NCBI RefSeq assembly: GCF_000023025.1
Contig: NC_012997.1
Location: 2,030,764-2,094,763 of the forward strand
Source: Teredinibacter turnerae T7901
GTDB lineage: Bacteria; Pseudomonadota; Gammaproteobacteria; Pseudomonadales; Cellvibrionaceae
Length of the DNA: 64,000 nt
Direction: 5' to 3'
In this document: one piece after another, positions 24,692 to 37,300 of the stretch
How positions within the stretch are numbered: the first letter of the stretch is position 1
Layout: the number at the start of each line of letters is the position of its first letter
Program-made: the position numbers and the translations under genes
Notes under the pieces: model-generated
The model's database searches: none
What the model saw: the letters and a program-made list of their open reading frames with translations, nothing else
What the model was told of the DNA's origin: nothing

Positions 24692-27229
24692 GTGATGAAA
24701 AACATCTTTGAACAGTTTTTTGCGGCCTTGCCTGGCGCCATATGGAAGTTTCGTTGGCTGGTGTTGTTGTGCTACGGCCTGTTGGTGGCAGTATGTTTTG
24801 TTGGTGCCGGTAAAGTTGAGAAGGACGATAGTCTCAAAGCTTGGTTTGGCAAGGATTCCGATATATTTAAAAATCAGCGCAAGTTCGATACCACATTTGG
24901 TAGCAATGAAGATGTTTATATCGTTGTCGAAGCAAAGGACGGTGATATATTTACTGCCGAATCCCTCTCGGCGCTTCTTGCACTGCACAACGAACTGGCC
25001 GCATACGGCGTCGATATTCAAAACAACCCGGATACACCTCTGCGCCACACACGCGAAGTGATCTCGTTGGTGAATGTCCAGGTCACAGAAGTTGAAGGGA
25101 ATAACCTGTTTGTTCGTGAGTTCATTGGCCCGACTATCCCTGTGTCAGCCGAGAAGCGCGCTGCATTAAAGGCTTCGGCGCTTGAAAATCCAGAGTTGCG
25201 TTTGGCGTTCATATCCGACAACGCCAAATACGCGGCTATCTCTATAAAAACCGATTTTGGCGAAACTCTTAAAGCTAAAAGCGCGGGAGAGCATAACCTT
25301 GCGGGTTCTGATGAGCTGATGCTGGATATGGCTTGGGAAGTCGACGAAAGTTCGCCGTCGGCAGAAGAGACATTCGAGGAGGCGGAAAAGGATTACGACG
25401 AATATTACAAATACATGGAGTCTATTCGTGCCAAGGTTAAATCTGCAGGTGTAGACGATGCCTTTAACGTGTATTACGCCGGTCTTCCCGAAATTATCTA
25501 TTTTCAGATGGATGTGCTGGATGCAGAAATGCCGGTCATCTTCTCGGGCTTGTTTTTACTGATTTTCATTTTGCTGTTGATTGTGTTTCGTCATATGGCC
25601 GGCGTGGTCTGGCCTATCGTGATCGTTGTTCTGTCGGTGTTGTTTACGGTTGGATTTATAGGTTGGTCTGGCGTTCCCAGTTCTAGCTTAAGCGATCCAA
25701 TGATATTGCTCATTGTGCTTATCAGCGTGGCCGATGCCGTACACCTTATATCCACGTTTAATTTTCAGCGTAAGGAGGGTGAACAGAAGCCAGTGGCGCT
25801 TTCGAATGCGTTCCGAAAAGCGGGGCTTTCTTGTTTTTTTACAACCATAACGACAGTGGTCGGGTTTGGCTCGCTTTGGATAGCGAAACCGTCTGTGCCG
25901 ATCGCAAACTTCGGGTTCTTCTGCGCAGTAGGTATTTTGTGTGCATTTTTCGTAACCATTACGCTCCTGCCATTGATGCTTCGCTGCTGGGCACCTGGTG
26001 CGCCTAAATTGGATTCTGTCAATGGCGCACAGCGAGACTTTTCTGCGCCGGTCTTCCGGCTGGTCGATAGTCACCCCGGAAAAATTATCGCGGGTTTCGC
26101 CATAGGCTGCGTATTATTTGGTGTTGGATTTGTTCATCTAAAAGTGGATACCAATGTCATTGAAGGGTACAAGCCAGATTCCTATATTCGCAAAGCGTTT
26201 GATGTTGCTGATCAGAACATGGGTGGTACTCAGAATATTGATTTTATGATCGATCTGAACGAAGAAAACGCGCTTTACGATGCAGATGTTTTACTTAGGA
26301 TCGATGAATTTCAACGAAAGATCGAGTCAGAGTTCCCCGATCTTGTCGTCACTGGAATTTCTATCGCCGATGTGATGAAGCGGGTTAATCAGCAATTACA
26401 TAGCGATGATCCGGCTCACTATGCAATGCCAGAAACCTCGGGAGAAGTCAGCCAGCTGTTGTTTCTGTTTAATAATGTGTCGCCAGAGGAACGCCGTAAG
26501 TTGGTGTCCGACGAGTTCGATGCAACGCGAATTGCTTTCATGGTACGCAACGCCGGGTCTACAGCTTACGTCGATTTAATTGCTGAAAGTAACCGCTGGT
26601 TCGCCGAAACCTTTAGCCCGTTAGCCCAAACCTATCCAGAAATGGAGCTGGTGAACGCGGGCGGTGTGGTTACCTTTATGCATCTATTTGATCGCATTGC
26701 GCATTCGCAGCTCACCAGCTTTCTGACTACGCTGGGTATGGTTGCAATTATGCTCCTGTTCGTCTTTCGTTCGTTCTATCTCAGTGTATTGGCGCTGGTC
26801 TCGAGTGTGGTTCCTATTGGTCTCACCTTTGGTGCAATGGGCTGGCTGGGGATCGATCTGAATCAGTTCACTATGATCGTGGCGCCGATTATTCTCGGTA
26901 TCGCTGTGGACGACTCTATTCACCTAATAAATAAATTGCGGATGTGTTTGTCAAAAACGTCAGACATGCACATCGCTGTACGGGAAGCGTTACGCGAAGT
27001 TATTCAGCCGCTAGCGTTTACCTCTATCGTACTTTCCGGCGGTTTGCTGACAATGATGTACAGCTCAGACGCTTCATTTCAGGCTTTTGGTTATTTGAGT
27101 GCGCTAGCTATCTTAAGCGCTTTCGTCGCGGATGTTCTACTAATACCTTCGATATGCCTTTATGTTGTGCGCTATAAAAAGCCGGTTGCCCAGACTCAGG
27201 CAGCTTCCGCGCAAGCGGTGAGCCATTAA
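24692..27229 (+). CDS. MMPL/RND-superfamily exporter
   Basis: About 845 residues, from GTG 24692 or ATG 24695. The layout is that of the hydrophobe/lipid exporter branch of RND proteins: one membrane helix near residues 20-40, a long periplasmic loop to about 275, a bundle of helices to about 455, a further helix near 470, a second loop, and a final bundle from about 685. Conserved charged residues of the proton relay lie in the membrane (LISVADAVHLI and GIAVDDSIHLI). A C-terminal cytoplasmic tail ends the protein. It sits 16 bases before a LolA-like periplasmic protein; such pairs move lipids or lipid-like products through the envelope. Here it most likely exports the cluster product or a lipid intermediate. 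Confidence 0.88.
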   Translation: MMKNIFEQFFAALPGAIWKFRWLVLLCYGLLVAVCFVGAGKVEKDDSLKAWFGKDSDIFKNQRKFDTTFGSNEDVYIVVEAKDGDIFTAESLSALLALHNELAAYGVDIQNNPDTPLRHTREVISLVNVQVTEVEGNNLFVREFIGPTIPVSAEKRAALKASALENPELRLAFISDNAKYAAISIKTDFGETLKAKSAGEHNLAGSDELMLDMAWEVDESSPSAEETFEEAEKDYDEYYKYMESIRAKVKSAGVDDAFNVYYAGLPEIIYFQMDVLDAEMPVIFSGLFLLIFILLLIVFRHMAGVVWPIVIVVLSVLFTVGFIGWSGVPSSSLSDPMILLIVLISVADAVHLISTFNFQRKEGEQKPVALSNAFRKAGLSCFFTTITTVVGFGSLWIAKPSVPIANFGFFCAVGILCAFFVTITLLPLMLRCWAPGAPKLDSVNGAQRDFSAPVFRLVDSHPGKIIAGFAIGCVLFGVGFVHLKVDTNVIEGYKPDSYIRKAFDVADQNMGGTQNIDFMIDLNEENALYDADVLLRIDEFQRKIESEFPDLVVTGISIADVMKRVNQQLHSDDPAHYAMPETSGEVSQLLFLFNNVSPEERRKLVSDEFDATRIAFMVRNAGSTAYVDLIAESNRWFAETFSPLAQTYPEMELVNAGGVVTFMHLFDRIAHSQLTSFLTTLGMVAIMLLFVFRSFYLSVLALVSSVVPIGLTFGAMGWLGIDLNQFTMIVAPIILGIAVDDSIHLINKLRMCLSKTSDMHIAVREALREVIQPLAFTSIVLSGGLLTMMYSSDASFQAFGYLSALAILSAFVADVLLIPSICLYVVRYKKPVAQTQAASAQAVSH

Positions 27230-27245
27230 TTTTTGGAGAGCAAGT

Positions 27246-28220
27246 ATGCGTAAAATTTATTCTGTTTTGATATTGGCAGTAGCTTGGATTGTAGCAGTGC
27301 AGACCTTCGCCGAAGCAGCTGCCACGTCTGCGCCAGATGTAGAGGTTGACGCAAAAGTAAAGGCGTCGGTTGCAGAGCAAATTGACCCGGCGAAAGAGCT
27401 CGTGTCACAAGTTCTGGATCGGTATATGGGGAAAACGGAGATTAGTACGCTTTCTCTGATGACATGTCCTTATCAAATAAAAAATAAAAAATTGTCCTGT
27501 GCGTCAGACATTCGTAAAAAGAAAGTTAAGTCCCTCACTAAGAATTACGGTGAAAATCTCCGCGACAGTAAAGGCTTACTGTTGATCGTGGAGCCGATTG
27601 CGGAGTTCGGAATTGGAATATTGCAATACGACTACACTAATTCCGGGCAGGATACGGATCAGTGGTTGTATTTGCCTGAGCTCGATCAGGTTAAGCGAAT
27701 GTCGTCCTCTGCAGACGCGCCGAAAAAAGGATCGTTGTTCGGCAGTGAATTCGCGCTGGAAGATGTTGAGCGAGAGAAAGTTGCCGACTACGAGTATCGC
27801 ATTCTTAAAACTGCCAAAATTGGTGGTCGTGACGTAACAGTCGTTGAACAACACCCGGATGATGAACGGGCAAAGAAAACCAACTACCTTAAGCGCGTTA
27901 AGTGGATAGACAGCGAGCGCCTCATTGTGCTGAAAGAAAACTTCTACAGCCTCAGTGGCGAGCTGATGAAGGTCAGCTATGTGTCTAATGTAGAGGAGAT
28001 AGACGGCATCTGGACAGCGCGTCAGCGCACTATGCGGAATCTAAAGAGTCAGCGTATATCGATGCTCCACTATGACGACGTTAATTACAATATTGAAATC
28101 GATGATGAGTATTTGACGCGTCGAGTTTTGAGTGATGCTGTCTATAGAAACCGCTTTCTCAATGATATTGACGAAAGTGTACAAAAAAATTCCGAGGCAA
28201 AATTGGGCATGAATCCATAA
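27246..28220 (+). CDS. LolA-like outer-membrane lipoprotein-sorting family protein
   Basis: 324 residues with a Sec signal peptide (residues 1-22, cut near FAEA) and GGAGAG upstream of the ATG. The mature part has the features of the periplasmic LolA-like family found beside MMPL exporters: a beta-rich core with QWLYLPELDQVKRM and GSEFALEDVEREKVADYEYRIL (about residues 137-185). These proteins form an open half-barrel able to hold an acyl chain. Adjacent to the MMPL gene, it probably takes lipid or product from the pump across the periplasm toward the outer membrane. It is not the housekeeping LolA, which is shorter and lies elsewhere in such genomes. Confidence 0.82.
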   Translation: MRKIYSVLILAVAWIVAVQTFAEAAATSAPDVEVDAKVKASVAEQIDPAKELVSQVLDRYMGKTEISTLSLMTCPYQIKNKKLSCASDIRKKKVKSLTKNYGENLRDSKGLLLIVEPIAEFGIGILQYDYTNSGQDTDQWLYLPELDQVKRMSSSADAPKKGSLFGSEFALEDVEREKVADYEYRILKTAKIGGRDVTVVEQHPDDERAKKTNYLKRVKWIDSERLIVLKENFYSLSGELMKVSYVSNVEEIDGIWTARQRTMRNLKSQRISMLHYDDVNYNIEIDDEYLTRRVLSDAVYRNRFLNDIDESVQKNSEAKLGMNP

Positions 28221-28328
28221 TGCCATGAATTGTAGAAACATGTGCTCTTTCTAACTGTTAGCAAAAAAGCAAATAACCAACACAACTAGAATTATCGCCA
28301 CTTCAGGACAACGTAGGAATAATAAGGT

Positions 28329-31300
28329 ATGTCGGAAATTACCTCACCAGCGGAAACTATCGAATCATTGCTGAGCACAATAGCGAGTGATAATGCTGTG
28401 TGCCCACTGCAGGATGCGCTAGCCAGTGGCGATGCGAATTCAACCAAACGTATGGTAAATGTTGTCGGAATAAGCGGGTTGAGCACTTCCGTATGTCTAA
28501 CGGCCTGGCATATGGTGCTAAATTGGTTGCAGTACGACAAACACCCTGTCGTATCGCTGGTGGTGGGTGGTGATAGTGCTGATGTGCTGCCGTTGTTGTC
28601 GCAGTTCGATGACGAGGGCTGTTTCAGTGAATACCACACGTTTATTGCACATCAGTTGGAAACGCCCAGCTTGTTCCAGCCGTTGGAATCTCTACCAGAG
28701 GAAATGCGTTGCCTTTACGAAAAGCATTGTGTTGTGTTGGCTGGATGTAATGTTCAGGTAGAGTGTGACTTTTTACTTCGACAAACTACCGATGGCTGGA
28801 CCATCGAAGCAAATGGGTCTCGCTTCACTGTCGATTACGTCAAAGCTATTGCGACCTTCTGGCAGGAGATTATCCATCTTGCGCATAAAAATTCAGAGTT
28901 GAGTATTAGCCAAATCGACTTTCCAGCAGAAACAACCTTGCCGGTTGGTCTGGTGCGCGGTGAGACTACAACGCTTGCGGGAGATCTTGTTACTCGGTTT
29001 TACCAATGCTGTGCGGAATACGGTAACAGTTTGGCTGTTATCGATGTTGACGGTGCTTACACCTATCTCGATTTAGATCAGCGCTCCAGCCAGATAGCGC
29101 TTCTGCTTCAAGAAATGGGGGTTGGAGCTGGAGATAATGTGGCTTTGGCGTTTCCGCGATCAAAGCAAATGGTTGCTGCGCAGTATGCCGTGTTAAAACT
29201 CGGGGCTGTATTTATCCCACTCGACTACACTTTGCCACGAGATCGCATTTCGTCAATGAACCGCGATGCTGGTTTTAAATGCGTTTTATCTTGCGACACT
29301 ATTCTGCCTGAAGTTGCTGAAAAGGTGGTTGATGTTCCGGTTTACTCTCTAAGCGCGCTGAAAAACTATCGGCCAGATGAATTCAAGTATGCTGGTCGTG
29401 TTCAGTCTATGGACCCTGCGTATATCATTTTTACGTCGGGCTCTACTGGCTTGCCAAAAGGTGTGCGTTGTACTCATGCAAATTTGCTTAATTTTATTTT
29501 GCATTTTGAGCGCGAAAACTATCTACCTGGAAATGGGGTTTCTCCACAATTTGCTCCGTTTTCGTTTGATGCTTCCGTGGCGGAAATTCACACCTCTATT
29601 TTAAATGGCAATACACTTTTGGTATTGTCAAAGGAATTGATTAACTCGCCGGAAGATTTACAGGCATATTTGACCGAAAACGGTTGTACCTTCGCTGTAT
29701 TTCCGCCCCAGTACCTGCAACACCTGGATCCCGCTAAATTACCGACCCTCGAGAGGCTTGCCACTGCGGGGTCTGCACCGAACCACGATATTCTCAGTAA
29801 GTGGATGCCGCATGTGCATTATATGAATGCATATGGCCCAACTGAGACCACGGTACTCTCAACGGTGTGGGAGGCCGACGAGATTCCCGCTGCGAATGCG
29901 CCTATTACTATGGGTAAACCGATTTCCAATACTCTGGTTAAGGTTGTTAACCAGTATGGTCGCGCCGTACCGGTTGGTGTTACGGGCGAACTGGTCATAG
30001 GTGGCGCAGGTGTTGCCGAAGGTTATGTAAACCGCGAGGAATTGACGGCGGAGAAGTTCTATACGGACGAGCATGGGCGCTGGTACAAGAGCGGCGACTT
30101 GGCTGCGTTTGACGTTGATAAGCATCTGATATTCAAAGGCAGAATCGACGACCAGATAAAGTTGCGTGGGCATCGTTTGGAGCCTGGCGAGATCGAAGCC
30201 GCTGTACATGCGATAGATTATGTCAACGGCGCTGCGGTCGTGGTGTACAAAACAGGACAAGGCTTACAGCTGGTATTATTTTTAACTGGGGAAGAGCAAG
30301 CGGAAGACAAAGTACGAAAAGATATTATTCGTTATATTCCCGAGTGGGCGATGCCGAATAGAATTATCTGGAAGGCATCTTTCCCACTTACGGTCAACGG
30401 TAAGATAAATTACAAACTGTTGCGTGCTGAAGTCTCGAGTATCTCGGGTGTGGATACAGTTTCCGTTGAATACGCTAACGACCTGGAAAATAGTGTTGCT
30501 GGTATTTGGCGCAACGTACTTCAACGTCCTTGTATCGCCCGAGATGACAATTTTCTCCACCTTGGCGGTGACTCATTGACCGCATTGGTCGTCGTGTCCA
30601 GTTTGAGAAACCTGGGTTTCAACATCAGTTCCTCACTACTCATTCAATTTCCAGTCTTCAGTGAATTCGTTGCGGCTGTTGCTGCACGTGGTAAAAATAT
30701 TAACCGAACTTACGAGCAGGAGACGGGGAGTGCACCCCTTACGCCGATCCAAAGCTGGTTCTTTGCACAAAATCTCGAGAATACCCGGGGATTTTGCCAG
30801 TCTCTTGTATTTGATAGTACGGAAGTTATCGATGCTGAACGTATGCACGGCGCACTGGTTAAGTTGGTTGACTACCATGATGCACTGCGCACTGCTTTTC
30901 ACAAAGGGGAAGACGATAAAGCGTGGTCTCAGACTTCGCTTGGCGATGTCTCTCACCTTATAAGTATCAAAGAGCTTGCCGTAGATGAGTCGGAAATCGA
31001 ATTACGTACCAATGAACAGCAAATTACACTGACGGAAGACTTGGATATTCAGAAAGGGCCGTTATTTCGGATGGCCGTGTTGCAATCCGGTTTACGTTCG
31101 CGAGTATTGTTCGTGCTTCATCACCTGGTAATGGATACTATAAGCCATGCTGTGCTACTTAACGATTTGTATGAACTCTACACGGCGCCTGAACGAGACG
31201 TTAAAAATGTACTTCCAGGTAAAAGCCTGAGTTATTTCTCATGGGCGCGAAAATCGTATAGGAATCTGCAATCTTCCGGTCACGAATTGCTCGGCTTTTG

Positions 31301-34300
31301 GGAGCCGATGATTAACACAGCAAAAAATGCAGAGAAACTGCCCTTGGCCGCGCGTGCCAGCTACTCGCTGGACGTGGTCGATTGTGTATTTGATAAATCT
31401 CTTACTGCACAGCTTCTTGAAGTAGCGCCTACCTGCTACCGCCAGTCACCAGAAGAGCTGCTAATGGCAGCGGTGTATTTGGCGACGGCAGAGGCGTTTA
31501 ACATGCGTACAGTGGGCCTCGCCCTGGAGTGGCATGGTCGCGATGAAGAGTTCGCCGGCGAGCAAGGTTTAGATCGCACCGTTGGTTGGTTTACCAGTGT
31601 TCATCCTCTTTATTTGAATGTTCCCGACAGCACGTCACTGGACACTAAAGCGCTCGGTGATTTTCTGTGTTTGCTTAAAGATACCCGAGCGGAAGTGCCA
31701 AACCGTGGCCGCGATTTTTACGCACTGCAATACCAGTTGAATACGCCTGATTCCCTGGCGTTGTTCGAGGGTTACACTGGCCCGGAAATTATGTTCAACT
31801 TTTCCGGTGTTGCTCAAGGGACTAATGCGCCCTGGCAGCCAGTGCCTATTACTGCAATTGAGATGGGCGAGGGCAACCAAAATCCTTATCGACTTTCGGT
31901 AGAAAGCCAGATCCGTAATAGTGAGCTGGTAATGGCGCTATACGTCGATAAAAATATATGGAAAGCGCAACAGATAGAGCAGTTTAAAAACGCATTGAGC
32001 CGCAATCTTGCCAAAATCATTGCGCATTGTTGTTCCGATTCTCAGCGCCGTTGGACTCGGTCGGATTTCCCCGGGTTGCCGTTAACGAATGAGCAGGTTG
32101 CGGCCTTGCCCTCGACTCTCCTTCACGCGCTACCCTTAACGGCTATGCAGGAAACCTTGTACCGTCATAAGGATATCTACCAGGTGTGGATGCATTACCG
32201 GTTTCCCCACCGCTTCGACAAGGCTGTATTTGAAGCTGCGGTCGCCCGTTGGGTTGCTCATAGCGAATGCCTGCGAACTGTTATCAAACAGTGGGACACG
32301 GATTGTGTAGGGCAGTTGGTATTGTCTGATGTGAGCCCACAGGTTCAAGTGATACGAGTCAATGAGGGTGAACGAGTTGCCGCGGTAGATGCATTTATTG
32401 CACAGGACCGACAGCAGCAGGTTGAGTTCACGGATCTCCCGCCGTATAACGTTACGGTGTTCGACGATGCTAGCGACAGCTTTTCGTTGGTGCTCTCGAT
32501 CCATCATATTATTCACGATGGCTGGACGATAGAGCTACTCATGGAATCGCTCAATACTTTTTACCAGGCGGCATCGGGTGTTGATGTCGCGTTGCCAGCA
32601 ACACCTGTTGCCGGGATGCGGGAAATCATCGACGAGCAGGCTCGAATCACTCGTTCAGAAAAATGGAACGACTATTGGGACTCCGTAAGCTGGTCTGAAA
32701 ACTACTGTAAATTGCCTGTTGCCAGTTCGGCAGCACAGACAGCTACCGGCGAGGTCGGCCTGCTATTGCGCGACTTATCTGACCAAGCATCGTCAAAGGC
32801 GCGAGCGGCGGCTCAGCAGTTAGGTGTTACACCGAACAGCTTTTTCCTGACCGCGTTTACCGGTTTACTGCGTTATATCGGTGGTGGTCATCAGGTGCGT
32901 TGTGGTGTGATTCAAAGTGGACGTCCGGATACGGTAATCGGCGTGGATCAGATAACCGGCTGTTGTGTAAATACGCTACCGCTGGTATTCGATTTTAGCA
33001 AAGACGAGAGTATCGCTAGCATCAGCGCACGGGTACAACAACAGTTGCTAACGCTTAAGGAATCTGCCGCCTACCCACTGAGTAAAATCTATCAGTCTGC
33101 TAAAAATGCTGTTAATGGCGAGCTTTTTGAGTGCTTGTTTAATATCGAAAGCAGCGACTATGGCAGTAGCTCTGCCTCAATCAAGCCAACCCTTGTGGGC
33201 GGCTATGAGTCCACGAATTACAGTTTTATTTTTGGTTTGATTGAGAAAACGTCAAAAGATGGCGATAAAACCTTTGGTTTGCGCCTGGGTTACGATACCG
33301 CGAAGTATTCGCAATCTCAAATCGAGCAGTGGGTTGAAATTTACCAAACTCTGTTGCTCGAACTGGCCGATAACGTAGAACGCCACTGGGCCGATGTAAA
33401 TCCGCTTCCACAGGCAGATCGCGATGCGCTGGTGAGCTGGAATAATACAGCGGTGGACTATCCTGCTGAAGTGTTGCTCGGTGAACATTTTGAGCAGGCT
33501 GTGAATGCCAACCCCGAGAAGGTTGCATTGGCCTTTAAAGATCAGCGGGTGAGCTACGCTCAGCTCGAAGAACAAACCGCAAGATTAGCGCGTGTTTTAC
33601 AATCCAAAGGCGCAGGCCCGGAAACTGTTGTTGGCTTGGTGGCGGAGCGTTCTCTGGAAATGGTCTATGGCATTCTCGCGGTTATTCGCGCAGGTGCCGC
33701 GTATGTGCCTATTGATCCGAAGTATCCAGAGGACCGAGTTACCCATATGCTCGACGAGTTGGGTTGTAAGTTGGTTCTACTGCAAAAACCCGAGTATGCC
33801 GATGTTGTTCCGAGTGCAATAGCGGCTGAATGTTTGCCGATATGGGGTGCGATGGAGCTGGCAACCGATGCCTTGCCTGAGTTGGATCGCTCGAATCACC
33901 AAACTCGCCAGCTTGCTTATGTCATGTACACCTCTGGTTCAACCGGTAAGCCCAAAGGGGTAATGATTGAGCAGCGTTCTATTGTGCGGTTAGTTAAAAA
34001 CGCGCAGGACGTAAAGTTTGCGCCTTCTGATTGTATTCTCATTACCAGTGCGCCGGGGTTCGATGTAACAACCTACGAGCTTTGGAGCGCTTTGCTTAAT
34101 GGTTTAACGCTCGCGGTGATCGACGAAGATACATTGCTTGATCCGGAAGCGTTGGCCCACGAGATTCGTGAAAAATCGGTTAGCTTCCTGTGGGTGGTTG
34201 CCCCACTATTCAATCAATTGGTACAGGAAAAACCCGATCTCTTTGCCCCGGTAAAACGTATTATGATCGGCGGCGATGCGCTATCTCCATACCATATAAA

Positions 34301-37300
34301 TCTGGCACGCCTGCATTCGCCAGGTCTTGAATTTATTAACGGGTATGGGCCGACAGAGAATACCTCGTTTTCCACTTATCATTTCCTTTCGGAAGCGGAC
34401 AGCGAAATTATTCCGATTGGGCGTCCTATCACCAATTCCACCTGCTACGTATTAAATCCCGATGGCCAGCCTTTACCGGTTGGTGTCAAGGGTGAGCTAT
34501 GTGTTGGAGGGCACGGTGTTGCACGCGGTTACTACAATCGACCCGATCTTACTCAGGAGCGCTTTTTCATCAACCCCTTTATCGCTGATGACGATGTGCT
34601 CTATCGCACGGGCGACCTGGTAAGCTGGCGTTCCAATGGTTTAATCGACTTTCATGGGCGGATAGATTTTCAAATAAAAATTCGTGGTTTTCGTGTCGAA
34701 CTTGGCGAAATAGAAGCCGTCATTCTGCAAGTTGCTGCGGTTAAGCAAGCCATAGTCCTGGCAAAAGATTATGGCAACCAGAAACGGCTTGTTGCATATA
34801 TTGTGCAAGATACCGAGGCAGATAAACGCACCGAAGAAGCTTTTGTTACAGATCTCAAGCATAAATTGGCTGCGGAATTGACGGATTATATGGTTCCAGA
34901 ACACATTGTCGTGCTGACAGGTATGCCGCTGAATGCGAATGGAAAAATTGATCGCGCCCGACTGCCAGAACCCGATTACACCCAAAGTGCTGCAGCCGTA
35001 GAAGCACCCACAAATGATACAGAAGCCGCGCTTTGGAAAATTTGGAAGGATGTACTCAAGACTGAGTCTTTCGGGGTTACCGATAATTTTTATACTATTG
35101 GCGGAGATTCCATTGTCGCCATCCAGGTCGTATCCCGCGCAGTCAAACAAAATCTGCGCATATCCACCCGCAGTTTGTTTGAGCATAAAACTATCCGCGA
35201 GTTGGCTGCTCACCTTGAGGGAGAATCCGGGCATCCGACAAGCGACGTCTCTTCTCGTGATCAAGAACCTGTGAAAGGTGAGCAGCGCTTGCTGCCGATC
35301 CATCTTCAGTTCCTGTCTGGCGATACTACGGACTTACATCATTACAACCAGGCCGCAAAAATAGTGTTGCCGGCTGACGTATCGACCGAACAATTACAAT
35401 CGATTTTGCAAGCCCTGGTAATCAGGCACGACGCTTTCCGTTTGCGTTTTCGTCAGACACCTGCCGGTTGGGTTGGACGCTACAATACAGAACTGCTGGA
35501 CGACAGCTCGCGAGCAAACAGCTGGATACGCGAACTCGATTTACGTTTTTCCGCAGAACCGGAAAAATCCCAAGTATTGGATGAAGCTCTGAAAGACGCG
35601 CAAGCATCGCTCGATCTGAAAGCGGGTGATCTGTGCCGCTGGCTCTGGATAAGGGAAGACGAAACCAGCACGCTCTACTGGGTTATGCACCACTTGATTG
35701 TCGACGGTGTTTCCTGGCGTGTACTGCAGGCAGACTTTGAACTAGCGCTTGAGCAATTGCGCAGTGGCAGCGTCGCGTTGTTGCCAGCAAAAGCGACCAG
35801 CTATCAGGCGTGGGCTGGGCAGCTTTACGAGGTTGCTGACGCACAGTGGGTGCAAAACCAAAAAGATTATTGGCTGCAACAATTAAGCGCCCCAACGGCG
35901 AATCTCCCCTACGACCGCGCCAGCAGTGGCGATATCGAACAAGCGACCAATATTTTCGAAGTTTCCTGGTCTACCCACGAAACATCGCAGCTGTTGAACC
36001 AGGCAAATAAGTGTTACCAGACGCAAATAAACGATTTATTGTTAGCCGCGTTTATGCGCGCATTGCACGCCTGGGCGAATATTGATGCATTGCGAATCGA
36101 CATGGAAGGACACGGTCGAGAACACTTATTCGAAGACAGCGACCTGAGCCAAACCGTCGGCTGGTTCACAACCTTGTTTCCCTTGGCTATTAACCTGCCG
36201 CGCGCAGATATCGGCCAGCAGATACTCGCGATCAAAGCGCAGTTGGATAGCCTGCCGAACAAAGGGATAGGGTTCGGTTTGCTTTCACAACTCTGCCAGG
36301 ACGAAGACATCATTGATTTGCTTGACGTGCAGCCTCTGGCACCGGTGGTATTTAATTATTTGGGGCAGATGGATGCGGTCGCGAGCGATACGGTGAGCGG
36401 CCTGGCGTTTGAGATGAGTACAGCGGGCGGAACGACCAGTCCAAAGCGCCGCCGGCTGCACGCGTTGGGTTTTAATGGTTATGTTAAAAACGGTCAGCTG
36501 AATTTTAACGTTGATTACAGCTCCGGCCAGTTTGATCGTGAAACTATCGAACGACTTACCACTGAATTTCAGGCGTCGCTTAAGGACATCATTGAACATT
36601 GCGTTGGCGGCGACGATGACCCAAAACCTCGTTTCGATCTGGCGACAGTTTCGAAAGATCAGCTTCAGCAGTTGGAAGCACGTTACCCGTCTCTCAGTGA
36701 TATTTACCCGATCACCGCTATGCAGCAGGGGCTGGTGCTCTATACGCAGCGCGATCAGTCGGGTGCGTATATCACCCAAATGCGCATGGTATTAGAGAGC
36801 CCGGATAAAGCACGGTTACGAAAAACCTGGGAAATTCTGGTTTCGCGATACGATATTCTCCGCACCTGTTTTGTCGATCTCGGACAGCAGCAACTAAGTC
36901 AGGTAGTGAGCTCACAAGTGGCATTGCCATGGCGCGATTGTGTTTTTAACGGAACTGACGCGGAGCTTGAGCAGCTGTTACATGAGGAGCGGGTCGCCGC
37001 GTTGGACGTGACGCAGGCACCGCTTATGCGTTTGTTACTGGTTGAGCAGGAGGGGCAAAGCGTGCTGGCCTGGACGCATCATCATGCGTTGATGGACGGC
37101 TGGAGTATGTCGGTACTTATTCAAGACATGCTTGCGACCTATGCTGCGCTGGCAGAAGGTGATGTTCCACCAAAAACTGTGCCTGCTTATAAAGATTACG
37201 TACGCTGGTTGAACACTCAGGACTCGTTTGCTGCCGAGGCGTTCTGGAAAAAGCAAATGGCGGGCATTGAGGCTGCCGACAACTTACCGCAAACAAAGCG

